A DNA stretch of 8,115 nucleotides from Muribaculaceae bacterium (GCA_029056365.1 JAIDBM010000232.1:1-8115), one strand, 5' to 3'. Counted from the stretch's first letter, positions 1-6,807 are shown. Made by a program: numbers and translations. Notes: a model not told the origin generated them from the sequence alone.

Positions 1-19
1 ACTCCAAATTAACCGCCAC

Positions 20-107
20 CTAATGAATAAATGACTGCCCCACCCATAACGCGGGCGCCCTTCCATTTCCGAAATGCATGGGCGCCGGCTTTATGCGTGC
101 AACACTA
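20..107. other. Non-coding end region with GC-rich nested hairpin
   Basis: No convincing gene is seen in the first 107 bases. GGCGCCC at 54-60 pairs exactly with GGGCGCC at 80-86. Inside the loop, CATTTC (64-69) and GAAATG (71-76) are also complementary, making a nested hairpin. It lies 22 bases beyond the tpx stop codon, so it could protect or end the tpx mRNA, but no T-run follows on the minus strand and I do not call it an intrinsic terminator. The minus strand also carries a 19-codon open frame (79 down to 20, MHFGNGRAPALWVGQSFIH) without a ribosome binding site. It is more likely a by-product of a repeat-like element than a gene. Confidence 0.4.
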
Positions 108-614
108 CTACGAATTCCTCATGAAATCGAGTGCCGCCTTATAATCAGGCTCGTTTGTAATCTCACTCACAAGATCAACAAACTCAACGCGTCCTTCCGC
201 ATCGATAATTATCACAGCTCGCGCAAGCAGACCGGCAAGGGGGCCGTCGACTATCTGCAGCCCGTATTTCTGGGCGAAAAGAGGCGAACGGAACGCACTT
301 GCCACCTCAAGATTCGCAATTCCCTCGGCGGTGCAGAAGCGGGATGCCGCAAACGGAAGGTCCATCGACACACATATCACCACCGTATCGTCAAGACCCG
401 AGGCCTCAAGGTTGAAACGCCTTACCGAAGCCGCGCACACAGGCGTGTCGAGACTCGGAAAAACATTCAGAACCACGCGTTTGCCTCGAAAATCGATACA
501 GCTGATTTCCTTCAGATCCTTATTCACAAGGTTAAAACAAGGTGCCTTTTCGCCGACAGCGGGCACATTTCCGTAGGTGTGACAGGGAGTTCCCTGAAAA
601 TAGATTGTTTCCAT
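108..614 (-). CDS. tpx: Thiol peroxidase (Tpx, 2-Cys peroxiredoxin family)
   Basis: This 168-residue protein is a full-length atypical 2-Cys peroxiredoxin of the Tpx family, which reduces hydrogen peroxide and alkyl hydroperoxides and is recycled by thioredoxin. The peroxidatic cysteine is C60 in the motif SLDTPVC, with the activating T57 three residues before it. The resolving cysteine is C94 in DLPFAASRFC. The conserved arginine is R132 in GLLARAV. These positions are each one residue off the E. coli Tpx numbering (C61, C95, R133). No signal peptide is seen, so it should be cytoplasmic. Its start lies 13 bases after the stop of the upstream secreted thioredoxin-like gene, and no promoter motif was seen in that gap, so the two are probably cotranscribed. 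Identification is firm; the exact peroxide substrate is not visible from sequence. Confidence 0.96.
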   Translation of the reverse strand: METIYFQGTPCHTYGNVPAVGEKAPCFNLVNKDLKEISCIDFRGKRVVLNVFPSLDTPVCAASVRRFNLEASGLDDTVVICVSMDLPFAASRFCTAEGIANLEVASAFRSPLFAQKYGLQIVDGPLAGLLARAVIIIDAEGRVEFVDLVSEITNEPDYKAALDFMRNS

Positions 615-627
615 ACATTATTCAAGT

Positions 628-1815
628 CTATTTAAGTCTGCTTATCAATTCTAAAACCTCGTCGACAAGATTTTTGTTCATACCTTGTATAAAATCCACA
701 ACCGTTCCGTCGGAATTTACAAATATCAGAGTCGGAGTCACTGTAACACCGCAGTCTCTCGCCACCGACCTGGCCCCATAAAGCACAGTCTCGCCGGGAA
801 GCGGATGCCCCGACACTCCTTCTACAGCATCAAGACGGTTGTCGACGAAGGCTATCAGCGGACGAACCGTTCCGGGATACATGTCAATGGCCTGACGAAC
901 TTCATCGAGAACCCTGGCAGGGTCTCCGGCCTCGGCATCAAGAAAAAGCATCAATACCGGACTGTCGAATCCGTCCGGCTTATGATGTGTGAACCTCTCG
1001 CCGCCGGTAGTCTGGGCCGAGAACTCCGGCAGACGTTCTCCCGGCAGCTTCTCAAGTCTGAAATCGCTCTGACGGTATCTGGCGAATTCCTCAGGAAAAA
1101 TCTTTGTCAAAGCCTCTTCGGTACGCGGAACATCCGCATCGCCTTGCGGGGCGCCGTATTCCACCGTCATGGTCTGTTCGCTTATCTGCCCGGGATTGGT
1201 GTCTATATCCAGACGCATTGGCCTGCCGTCGGATGCATTGAAACTATATCTGAACGTTCGCACCTCGTTGCCGGCCAGTGTCTGGCTGCCGGACACATTC
1301 ACCGATTCTCCACGGCTGTCAATCGTGTAGCGGAAACTGCTGTCAGCCTCCATAGCCACAAGCTCATCGGCCAGCGAACCGGGCAACAGATTCACAAACT
1401 GAGCCTGACGGTGTACTCCCCTGCGGATATCGCCTCCCGGAACAAACGGCGATGCATCGTCCTCGGCATGATATTCCTGCAGACGGCCATCGCGGTAACG
1501 GTAATGGTTGCCCCGGAAATACGATGAAAAGCCATGCGACTCCCCGCCGCTGTGCGGCAGCTTCCATTCAATCAGATAATCGAATCCAAGAAGAGAGTCC
1601 GCGCCTCCATTGTCGGCGCCGGCCAGCCGCACCGAATACACTACCGGATTGGAAGCATTCGGAAGCCATACCTCAAAAACGGCGTCAGACACATACTTCT
1701 CATCGTCGAGACTGTTGATTTTATGTGCCAGTTCACCGAGTGTCGGCGTCTCCGTGGCCATGACCGGACAAAAAACAGCCAGCATGCCACACAACAATAT
1801 ATTCCTTGTCAGCAT
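628..1815 (-). CDS. Secreted protein with CxxC-less thioredoxin-like C-terminal domain
   Basis: The open frame reaches up to 1932, but I place the start at the ATG at 1813-1815 (395 residues). That start gives a clean signal peptide (MLTRNILLCGMLAVFCPVMA, cleavage near residue 20), and a -7 promoter motif lies between it and the longer start. Residues about 25-225 are rich in predicted beta-strand and aromatic residues and look somewhat like LolA/DUF4412-type periplasmic domains; this is an inference. Residues about 258-395 resemble a TlpA/peroxiredoxin-type thioredoxin fold: a LPGERLPEF entry segment, a hydrophobic strand (VLMLFLD), the cis-proline region GVTVTPTLIFVNSDG (P361), and a final helix. 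The place where CxxC normally follows the strand reads AEAGDP, and the only mature cysteine is C355, so ordinary dithiol chemistry is ruled out. It is probably periplasmic, perhaps a binding or scaffold role. It precedes tpx by 13 bases. Confidence 0.8.
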   Translation of the reverse strand: MLTRNILLCGMLAVFCPVMATETPTLGELAHKINSLDDEKYVSDAVFEVWLPNASNPVVYSVRLAGADNGGADSLLGFDYLIEWKLPHSGGESHGFSSYFRGNHYRYRDGRLQEYHAEDDASPFVPGGDIRRGVHRQAQFVNLLPGSLADELVAMEADSSFRYTIDSRGESVNVSGSQTLAGNEVRTFRYSFNASDGRPMRLDIDTNPGQISEQTMTVEYGAPQGDADVPRTEEALTKIFPEEFARYRQSDFRLEKLPGERLPEFSAQTTGGERFTHHKPDGFDSPVLMLFLDAEAGDPARVLDEVRQAIDMYPGTVRPLIAFVDNRLDAVEGVSGHPLPGETVLYGARSVARDCGVTVTPTLIFVNSDGTVVDFIQGMNKNLVDEVLELISRLK

Positions 1816-1841
1816 AATATTTCTTAGATAATGCAATGAAT

Positions 1842-1849
1842 CAAACTTA
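1842..1849 (-). promoter_or_regulatory. Bacteroidetes -7 promoter element for the thioredoxin-like/tpx pair
   Basis: On the minus strand the sequence reads TAAGTTTG, an exact match to the Bacteroidetes housekeeping sigma motif TAnnTTTG, 26 bases before the ATG at 1815. No clear -33 TTTG is seen at the usual spacing. Its position inside the longer open frame argues against the start at 1932. Confidence 0.6.
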
Positions 1850-1916
1850 AAACGCACACACAGCGGGCATTGTTCATATCCCGGGCGGCATTTCAACACG
1901 ATACCGCAAAATTTCG

Positions 1917-1924
1917 TAACTTTG
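1917..1924 (+). promoter_or_regulatory. Bacteroidetes -7 promoter element for the Nudix gene
   Basis: TAACTTTG matches TAnnTTTG exactly and lies 25 bases before the Nudix ATG at 1950, predicting a leader of about 20 bases. The upstream partner is weak: TTTC at 1891-1894, 22 bases away. The motif runs into the palindrome TTTGCAAA at 1921-1928. Together with the minus-strand element at 1842-1849 it makes this a divergent promoter region. Confidence 0.65.
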
Positions 1925-1949
1925 CAAACCAACCATCAACAGAACTCCA

Positions 1950-2459
1950 ATGGACAAAGACAACAATAACGAAATTTTTCCGATAGTCGACCCCGACGGA
2001 AATGTCACAGGCCATGCAAGCCGCGGAGAATGCCACAACGGATCTATGCTTCTCCATCCTGTGGTACATCTGCACGTGTTCGACAGCACAGGACGTCTGT
2101 ATCTGCAGCAACGCCCGCTATGGAAAGACATACAGCCCGGGAAATGGGACACCGCCGTAGGAGGCCATGTGGATTTCGGCGAAGAAACATCGGACGCACT
2201 GCTACGCGAAGCACGCGAAGAACTGGAACTCACCGAATTCAAGGCATCGTTCATACGAAGCTACGTATTCGAGTCGACACGCGAACGTGAACTTGTAAAC
2301 GTGTTCTCCACCGTTACCGACCGGACTCCGCGCCCGAGCGTCGAGCTTGCCGGAGGCCGGTTCTGGACCCGCGAGGAAATACTTCAGGCCATCGGTACCG
2401 GAGTCCTCACCCCGAATTTCGAGCAAGAATACCAGATGCTTTTTCAGTCCCGGCCCTGA
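1950..2459 (+). CDS. Nudix hydrolase (IPP isomerase-like / YfcD-type)
   Basis: This 169-residue protein carries a Nudix box at residues 72-94. G72 is followed by E78 after five residues, then REAREELEL (86-94), which supplies the metal-binding glutamates E87, E90 and E91. The usual glycine near the end of the box is E93 here. The segments LLHPVVHLHVF (34-44), QQRPLWKDIQPGKWDTAVGG (53-72) and the N-terminal FPIVDPDGNVTGHASRG are typical of the IPP-isomerase-like branch that includes E. coli YfcD. Such enzymes hydrolyse nucleoside diphosphate-X compounds; the real substrate cannot be told, and isomerase activity should not be assumed. The size is normal for the branch, no signal peptide is present, and it should be cytoplasmic. 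It is transcribed away from the tpx pair and has its own promoter; the DUF349 gene behind it has a separate one. Confidence 0.92.
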   Translation: MDKDNNNEIFPIVDPDGNVTGHASRGECHNGSMLLHPVVHLHVFDSTGRLYLQQRPLWKDIQPGKWDTAVGGHVDFGEETSDALLREAREELELTEFKASFIRSYVFESTRERELVNVFSTVTDRTPRPSVELAGGRFWTREEILQAIGTGVLTPNFEQEYQMLFQSRP

Positions 2460-2476
2460 ACGACAGAAGCCCCTTT

Positions 2477-2492
2477 TGCAAAATATTTTGCA
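2477..2492. promoter_or_regulatory. Perfect 16-base palindrome over the -33 element (possible operator)
   Basis: TGCAAAATATTTTGCA reads identically on both strands. It covers the TTTG at 2487-2490 that serves as the -33 element of the DUF349 promoter, and overlaps a second palindrome, TTTTGCAAAA at 2474-2483. The placement would suit a dimeric repressor or activator. An AT-rich palindrome can also arise by chance, and no T-run follows to make it a terminator of the Nudix gene. Confidence 0.4.
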
Positions 2493-2517
2493 CAATCACA
2501 TTTTTTTTGTAAATTTG
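2487..2517 (+). promoter_or_regulatory. Complete Bacteroidetes promoter for the DUF349 gene
   Basis: TTTG at 2487-2490 and TAAATTTG at 2510-2517 match the -33 and -7 consensus with a 19-base spacer, which is the expected distance. Transcription should start near 2523, leaving a leader of about 48 AT-rich bases before the ATG at 2571. This is the best-formed promoter in the window and indicates that the DUF349 gene is transcribed independently of the Nudix gene. Confidence 0.72.
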
Positions 2518-2570
2518 AGCGCTGATTGGCAGCATGCCGCTCAGATATATTATATTGAATCAATTGAATT

Positions 2571-4385
2571 ATGGAAATGCGTGACCGGGCACAGGACGGA
2601 CTCACCCCGATGCCCACTACCCCACCCGATGCTCCGGCAACCGATATGATGCCGGCGCAATCTTCTGATTCTGCAGATGCTCAGACCGTCGAAAACTGCG
2701 TGCATCAGCAGATAACCATGGAAATGCTACTTGAAAATGCCAGAACTCTGGCTGAAAAAGACCCTGCGGATATATCCGGCGACGATGTACGCAGGCTCCG
2801 GCAGCAGTTCAACACGCTCCATAAGGCAATACCGGCCGATGATTCAGCGGAAAACACTTCCGATGAATTCGAGGCAGAACCGCTTGTCGACGAATTCCAC
2901 TCCATACTCGACGGCATACGCAGCCGCAAAGCCGCATGGGCGGAAGAACAGGAGAAATTAAAAATCTCGAACCTTGAAAAGAAAAACTCGATAATCGCCG
3001 AAATCGCTCTTCTGGCAGAAGACACCGACAATGTCAACCGTACATTTCCGCGCTACCGCGAACTTGTAGAGGAATTCAACGCCACCGGCGATGTTCCGCC
3101 AACCGAAGAAACCTCGCTCTGGAAACGTTTCTCCGATGTACGCGAACGTTTCTCCGACAACCTCAAAATAAACAAGGAACTGCGCGACTACGACTTCAGG
3201 AAAAATCTCGAAGCCAAGCAGGAAATTCTCGACGAGGCCCGACGGCTCACCGTTGAAACCGACATAATTGAAGCATACCGCCGACTCGGCGACCTGCACA
3301 ACGACTGGCGGCGCATCGGCCCCGTAGCAAAAGAACTGCGCGACCAGCTCTGGGAAGACTTCAAAACCGCATCAACCGAAATCCGGCGCCGTTATCAGGA
3401 ACACTTCGAAGCACGAAAAGCCGAAGAACTGAAAAACGAACAGGAAAAAACCGCAATCTGCGAATCTCTCGAAGCTATCGACCTCGATACTCTCAACTCG
3501 CCATCGGCCTGGGACAAAGCCACGGAAACCGTTAAAGCCGCTCAGGAAAAATGGCGCACCATAGGCTTCGCGGCACGAAAGGCAAACAATACGCTGTATA
3601 ACCGCTACCGCGCGTTCTGCGACCGCTTCTTTGAACAGAAAGCCAAATTTTACCGCGACTCACGCGAGACTCAGGCTGCAAATCTTGCGGCAAAGACCGC
3701 CATTGTTGAAAAAGCCGAAGCGCTCAAAGACAGCACCGACTGGCGCAGCGCCACCGACAGCTTTGTTGAAATGCAGAAAGAATGGAAAGCCATCGGCAAC
3801 ACTCCGCGCCGCCAGGGCGAAGAACTCTGGAAACGGTTCATTTCGGCATGCGACTTCTTCTTCGAGCAGAAAAAGAAACAAGGCAGCGACCAGCGAATGC
3901 AGCAGCAAGCCAACCTGAAAGCAAAACGCGAAGTAACTGAATCTCTTGAAGCAATACCCGACGACGCAACCCGCGAAACCATTCTCGATGCGCTCAGAAA
4001 CGGCCAGCAAAAATGGCAGGAAATCGGACACGTGCCTTTCAAAGACAAAGACAAAGCCTACGACCGATACCACCAGGCGCTCGACAGGCTGCGCTCGATG
4101 CTCGACAGACTGCAGACCCGTCGAAACATGGACCGTTTCGAATCGAACATGGCCGGCATCGAAGGAAATCAGCAGAAAATGTATCGCGAACGCGAACGAC
4201 TCACCAGAGCGGCCGAGGCCAAACGTCAGGAAATCCGCACCTATGAAAACAACATCGGATTCCTCTCAAGCAAAAGCAAGAGCGGCGACTCCATGCTGCG
4301 CGACTTCCAACGGCGTATCGACCGGATCAAGGCCGAACTCGATGCCCTGACCGAGAAAATAAAACTCCTCGACAGCAAAATGTAG
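2571..4385 (+). CDS. DUF349 domain-containing protein, five repeats
   Basis: This 604-residue, highly charged, mostly helical protein contains five DUF349 repeats, about 75-80 residues apart: roughly 159-207, 235-283, 317-363, 394-436 and 470-512. Each repeat centres on a W-x-x-I/F-G type core followed by an aromatic helix, for example DWRRIG (245-250), KWRTIG (327-332), EWKAIG (404-409) and KWQEIG (481-486). The first repeat is the most divergent. Residues 1-45 are Pro/Ser/Asp-rich and probably disordered. Residues about 530-604 look like a coiled coil. There is no signal peptide or membrane segment, so it should be cytoplasmic. Length and architecture are those of the usual single-copy Bacteroidales DUF349 protein. 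The molecular role of the family is not settled and I do not assign one. ATG at 2571 is chosen; a second ATG two codons later is equally possible. Confidence 0.9.
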   Translation: MEMRDRAQDGLTPMPTTPPDAPATDMMPAQSSDSADAQTVENCVHQQITMEMLLENARTLAEKDPADISGDDVRRLRQQFNTLHKAIPADDSAENTSDEFEAEPLVDEFHSILDGIRSRKAAWAEEQEKLKISNLEKKNSIIAEIALLAEDTDNVNRTFPRYRELVEEFNATGDVPPTEETSLWKRFSDVRERFSDNLKINKELRDYDFRKNLEAKQEILDEARRLTVETDIIEAYRRLGDLHNDWRRIGPVAKELRDQLWEDFKTASTEIRRRYQEHFEARKAEELKNEQEKTAICESLEAIDLDTLNSPSAWDKATETVKAAQEKWRTIGFAARKANNTLYNRYRAFCDRFFEQKAKFYRDSRETQAANLAAKTAIVEKAEALKDSTDWRSATDSFVEMQKEWKAIGNTPRRQGEELWKRFISACDFFFEQKKKQGSDQRMQQQANLKAKREVTESLEAIPDDATRETILDALRNGQQKWQEIGHVPFKDKDKAYDRYHQALDRLRSMLDRLQTRRNMDRFESNMAGIEGNQQKMYRERERLTRAAEAKRQEIRTYENNIGFLSSKSKSGDSMLRDFQRRIDRIKAELDALTEKIKLLDSKM

Positions 4386-4577
4386 AACACAACGTTTACG
4401 GTTCCACAACACTGTAAACGCTCCTGCAGCAGATTCACACGCTGCACCTGAAAAATTACGGCCAGACCTGCCGGTATCCGGACTTTGCTCCGGATACCGG
4501 CTACAAGGCTGACGTAACCTTGTCTATACGTCTATACCAATGCCGCCTCAATAAGAGCCGGCTCTAAGTTTCTCTGC
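4386..4577 (+). promoter_or_regulatory. Structured intergenic leader before the sugar transferase gene
   Basis: This gap holds several inverted repeats in a row. CGTTTACGGT (4393-4402) pairs with ACTGTAAACG (4411-4420), with one G-U pair. TGCAGC (4425-4430) pairs with GCTGCA (4441-4446). A 13-base stem, 4470-4482 with 4489-4501, is perfect around the loop CTTTGC. AGAGCCGGCTCT at 4554-4565 is a palindrome 12 bases before the ATG at 4578. TCTATAC occurs twice (4523-4529 and 4531-4537). No hairpin is followed by a T-run, so none is a standard intrinsic terminator, although the first could stabilise the DUF349 mRNA 3' end. The nearest -7 like motif is TAACCTTG (4515-4522, one mismatch), without a good -33 partner. 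Confidence 0.5.
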
Positions 4578-5972
4578 ATGGCAATCCAGGAAGTTTCTTC
4601 AAAAAGCCGTTATGGCAAATACACACAGACAGTACTGAATCTGATAGACCTGTCGGTCATCAACTTCTTCTTCGGCATGACTCTCTGCATTGTGCCGGAC
4701 TCAGTTCCGTACGGCATACGCGAGATGTGGCTGCTGCTGAATCTGGCCTATCTGCCCTGCTGTCTGTGGACATCAAGAAGCACCCACTACCGGCGCACCA
4801 TATTGATGGACCACGTCATACGGCAGAGCGTGGTAACGGTGTGCATACACGCGCTTTTCTTTCTCACTCTCGTCAGCTTTCTTCGCCTCGACCTGCGAAC
4901 GAAAACCGTGGTGATATTCTATTCCTCGCTGCTAATAGCCCTGCCGCTCACATGGGTAGTGACCCGTTTCATAATCAAACAGTTGCGCCGGCGAGGCTTC
5001 AACACGTCCTCGGTAGTAATCGTTGGCATCAACCCTACCAGCGAACGACTCCTGCACGAAATCGAAGCCGATGCCGGATTCGGATACAAGGTAAAAGGTT
5101 TCTTCGACGACTTCTGCCCCGACGACTTCAAGAGCCGGCATCTCGGCACCATCGACGACCTTGAAGACTTTATCCGTAAAAACACAATACACCAGATTTT
5201 CTACACATACACCGCCAACACCAACGACGACCTTTCGCGGGCCGTGAAAATAGCCGACGACAACGCCTGCGATTTCTACTATGTGCCCCGCATCACCCGT
5301 TTCGTCAACCGGCCGTTCTCTCTTAACACCATCGGCTCGGTACCGGTTCTGTGCACCCGTCCGAACCCTCTGTCGAAAATCATGAACCGCGTTCTCAAAC
5401 GCAGTTTCGATATATTTGTCTCCGGCCTGTTCATGATAGTATATCCTATTATATATATACCGATAGCCATTGCGATAAAAATTTCTTCGCCAGGTCCGGT
5501 ATACTTCAAGCAGGAACGCACCGGATATCGCGGAAACTCATTTCTGTGCTACAAATTCCGCACAATGAAAGTGAACGCCAGCGCCGACAAATGCCAGGCT
5601 ACAAAAAACGACCCGAGAAAAACACGCCTCGGCGACTTTCTGAGGCGCACCAGCCTGGACGAACTCCCCCAGTTCATCAACGTATGGAAAGGCGAAATGA
5701 GCATAGTAGGTCCAAGACCGCACATGCTCAAACACACCAAGGAATACAGCGAACTGATCGACCGCTACATGGTAAGGCACATGGTAAAACCCGGCATTAC
5801 CGGCTGGGCTCAGGTAAACGGATACCGGGGCCTCACCGACGAACTGTGGAAAATGGAACGACGGGTGGAATACGATACCTGGTATATTGAAAACTGGACA
5901 TTCTTCCTCGACCTTAAGATAATGGTTCGCACTGTCATAAACGCACTCAAAGGCGAAAGCAACGCATTCTGA
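4578..5972 (+). CDS. Undecaprenyl-phosphate sugar-phosphate transferase (WbaP/WcaJ-type initiating enzyme)
   Basis: This 464-residue protein transfers a sugar-1-phosphate from a UDP-sugar to undecaprenyl phosphate, the first membrane step of surface polysaccharide or glycan synthesis. N-terminal hydrophobic segments at about 18-40, 50-64, 82-102 and 110-132 are membrane spans. Residues about 140-260 form the CoA_binding_3-type Rossmann-like domain (SSVVIVGINPTSERLL). The C-terminal bacterial sugar transferase domain starts at KRSFDIF (274), with a membrane-inserted hydrophobic helix at 279-300. Then come SSPGPVYFKQERTG (303-316), CYKFRTM (324-330), the catalytic Asp-Glu pair D361-E362 in SLDELPQFINVWKG, IVGPRP (376-381) and KPGITGWAQVNGYRG (404-418). 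The length is normal for TIGR03025-like enzymes. The exact sugar is not readable from sequence. Its stop is one base from the start of the next gene, so the two are likely coupled. No other polysaccharide genes are in the window. Confidence 0.93.
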   Translation: MAIQEVSSKSRYGKYTQTVLNLIDLSVINFFFGMTLCIVPDSVPYGIREMWLLLNLAYLPCCLWTSRSTHYRRTILMDHVIRQSVVTVCIHALFFLTLVSFLRLDLRTKTVVIFYSSLLIALPLTWVVTRFIIKQLRRRGFNTSSVVIVGINPTSERLLHEIEADAGFGYKVKGFFDDFCPDDFKSRHLGTIDDLEDFIRKNTIHQIFYTYTANTNDDLSRAVKIADDNACDFYYVPRITRFVNRPFSLNTIGSVPVLCTRPNPLSKIMNRVLKRSFDIFVSGLFMIVYPIIYIPIAIAIKISSPGPVYFKQERTGYRGNSFLCYKFRTMKVNASADKCQATKNDPRKTRLGDFLRRTSLDELPQFINVWKGEMSIVGPRPHMLKHTKEYSELIDRYMVRHMVKPGITGWAQVNGYRGLTDELWKMERRVEYDTWYIENWTFFLDLKIMVRTVINALKGESNAF

Positions 5973-5973
5973 C

Positions 5974-6807
5974 ATGAAACATCTGACACTGATACTGCTG
6001 ATATGCCTGACAACAAGCTTTCAGGCCGCAGCACGCACCGATTCACCCGACAGCGTGACACGTATTCTCGCCATAGGCAACAGCTTCTCGGAAGACGCCC
6101 TCGACTATCATTTCCATAAACTGTGCGAAGCCGCAGGAAAAAAAGTGATAGTCGGGAACCTGTATATCGGCGGCTGTCCGATCGACCGGCACTGGCTGAA
6201 CGCCCGGACCGACTCGGCCGCATACCGCTTCCGCCGGATCGGACTCGACGGCGCCACAATCGAAGCTCATAACGTGAAACTTTCCGATGCTCTGGGAAGC
6301 GACAGCTGGAACTTCGTAAGCTTTCAACAGGCCAGCGGTGTGTCGGGCGACTATAGCTCGTTCTCAAAACTCCCCGAACTTATCCGATATGTGTCTGACC
6401 GTACGCCCGACGACACCGAGTTTGTATGGCACCAGACCTGGGCCTATTCGCCCGACTCCGACCACGGCGAGTTTCCGAAATACAACCGCGACCAGCAAAC
6501 CATGTACAACGCCATTATCGCAGCCTGCTCCGAAGCAATAAAGGACAACCCGCAACTGAAACGGATTGTCCCCTCCGGAACTGCGGTACAGATTGCCCGC
6601 CATGAAAGCGGCGACTTCAATCTCACCCGCGACGGTTATCATCTGTCGCTGCTGCTGGGCCGCTACATAGCCTCATGCGCATGGTTCGAGGCCCTGATTG
6701 GAGAAAGCGTCATAGGCAACAGCTACATACCCTACGGCATGACCGAGGCTCAGGCAAAGCTGGCCCAGGAAGCCGCCCACGCCGCAATGGCCGCCACAAG
6801 GCATTGA
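5974..6807 (+). CDS. Secreted DUF4886 protein, SGNH-hydrolase-like
   Basis: This 277-residue protein begins with a signal peptide (MKHLTLILLICLTTSFQAAA, cleavage near 20). The rest fits the DUF4886 family of SGNH-like hydrolases: ILAIGNSFSEDA (31-42) is block I with the likely nucleophile S37. GNLYIGGCPID (61-71) supplies the block II glycine. FQQASG (117-122) replaces the usual block III Asn region with Gln-Gln. RDGYHLS (219-225) provides the D220/H223 pair of block V. The segment VWHQTWAYSPDSDHGEFPKY (151-170) is also family-typical. SGNH enzymes often remove acyl or acetyl esters from glycans, but the substrate here is unknown and activity is inferred. It starts one base after the stop of the sugar transferase, pointing to translational coupling and perhaps to a role in modifying the same glycan outside the cytoplasm. 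Confidence 0.86.
   Translation: MKHLTLILLICLTTSFQAAARTDSPDSVTRILAIGNSFSEDALDYHFHKLCEAAGKKVIVGNLYIGGCPIDRHWLNARTDSAAYRFRRIGLDGATIEAHNVKLSDALGSDSWNFVSFQQASGVSGDYSSFSKLPELIRYVSDRTPDDTEFVWHQTWAYSPDSDHGEFPKYNRDQQTMYNAIIAACSEAIKDNPQLKRIVPSGTAVQIARHESGDFNLTRDGYHLSLLLGRYIASCAWFEALIGESVIGNSYIPYGMTEAQAKLAQEAAHAAMAATRH

Noticed and set aside
685..1527. 280-codon plus-strand open frame
   Set aside because: It lies opposite the secreted thioredoxin-like gene. Its translation shows no family signature, and the minus strand has a signal peptide, a fold pattern and a promoter.
3660..4073. Minus-strand open frames opposite the DUF349 gene
   Set aside because: The Phe/Val-rich translations arise from antisense reading of Lys/Glu codons; no start signal or promoter was seen.
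4393..4501. Intrinsic terminators after the DUF349 gene
   Set aside because: The stems are good but none is followed by a T-run on the plus strand, so I describe them as a structured leader instead.
4470..4501. Invertible promoter repeats as at Bacteroides capsule loci
   Set aside because: The perfect 13-base arms are only six bases apart, too close to enclose a promoter, and no recombinase gene is near.
5810..6367. 185-codon minus-strand open frame across the transferase/SGNH junction
   Set aside because: The Arg/Ser-rich translation is typical of a shadow frame in GC-rich coding DNA, and both overlapping plus-strand genes have clear family motifs.
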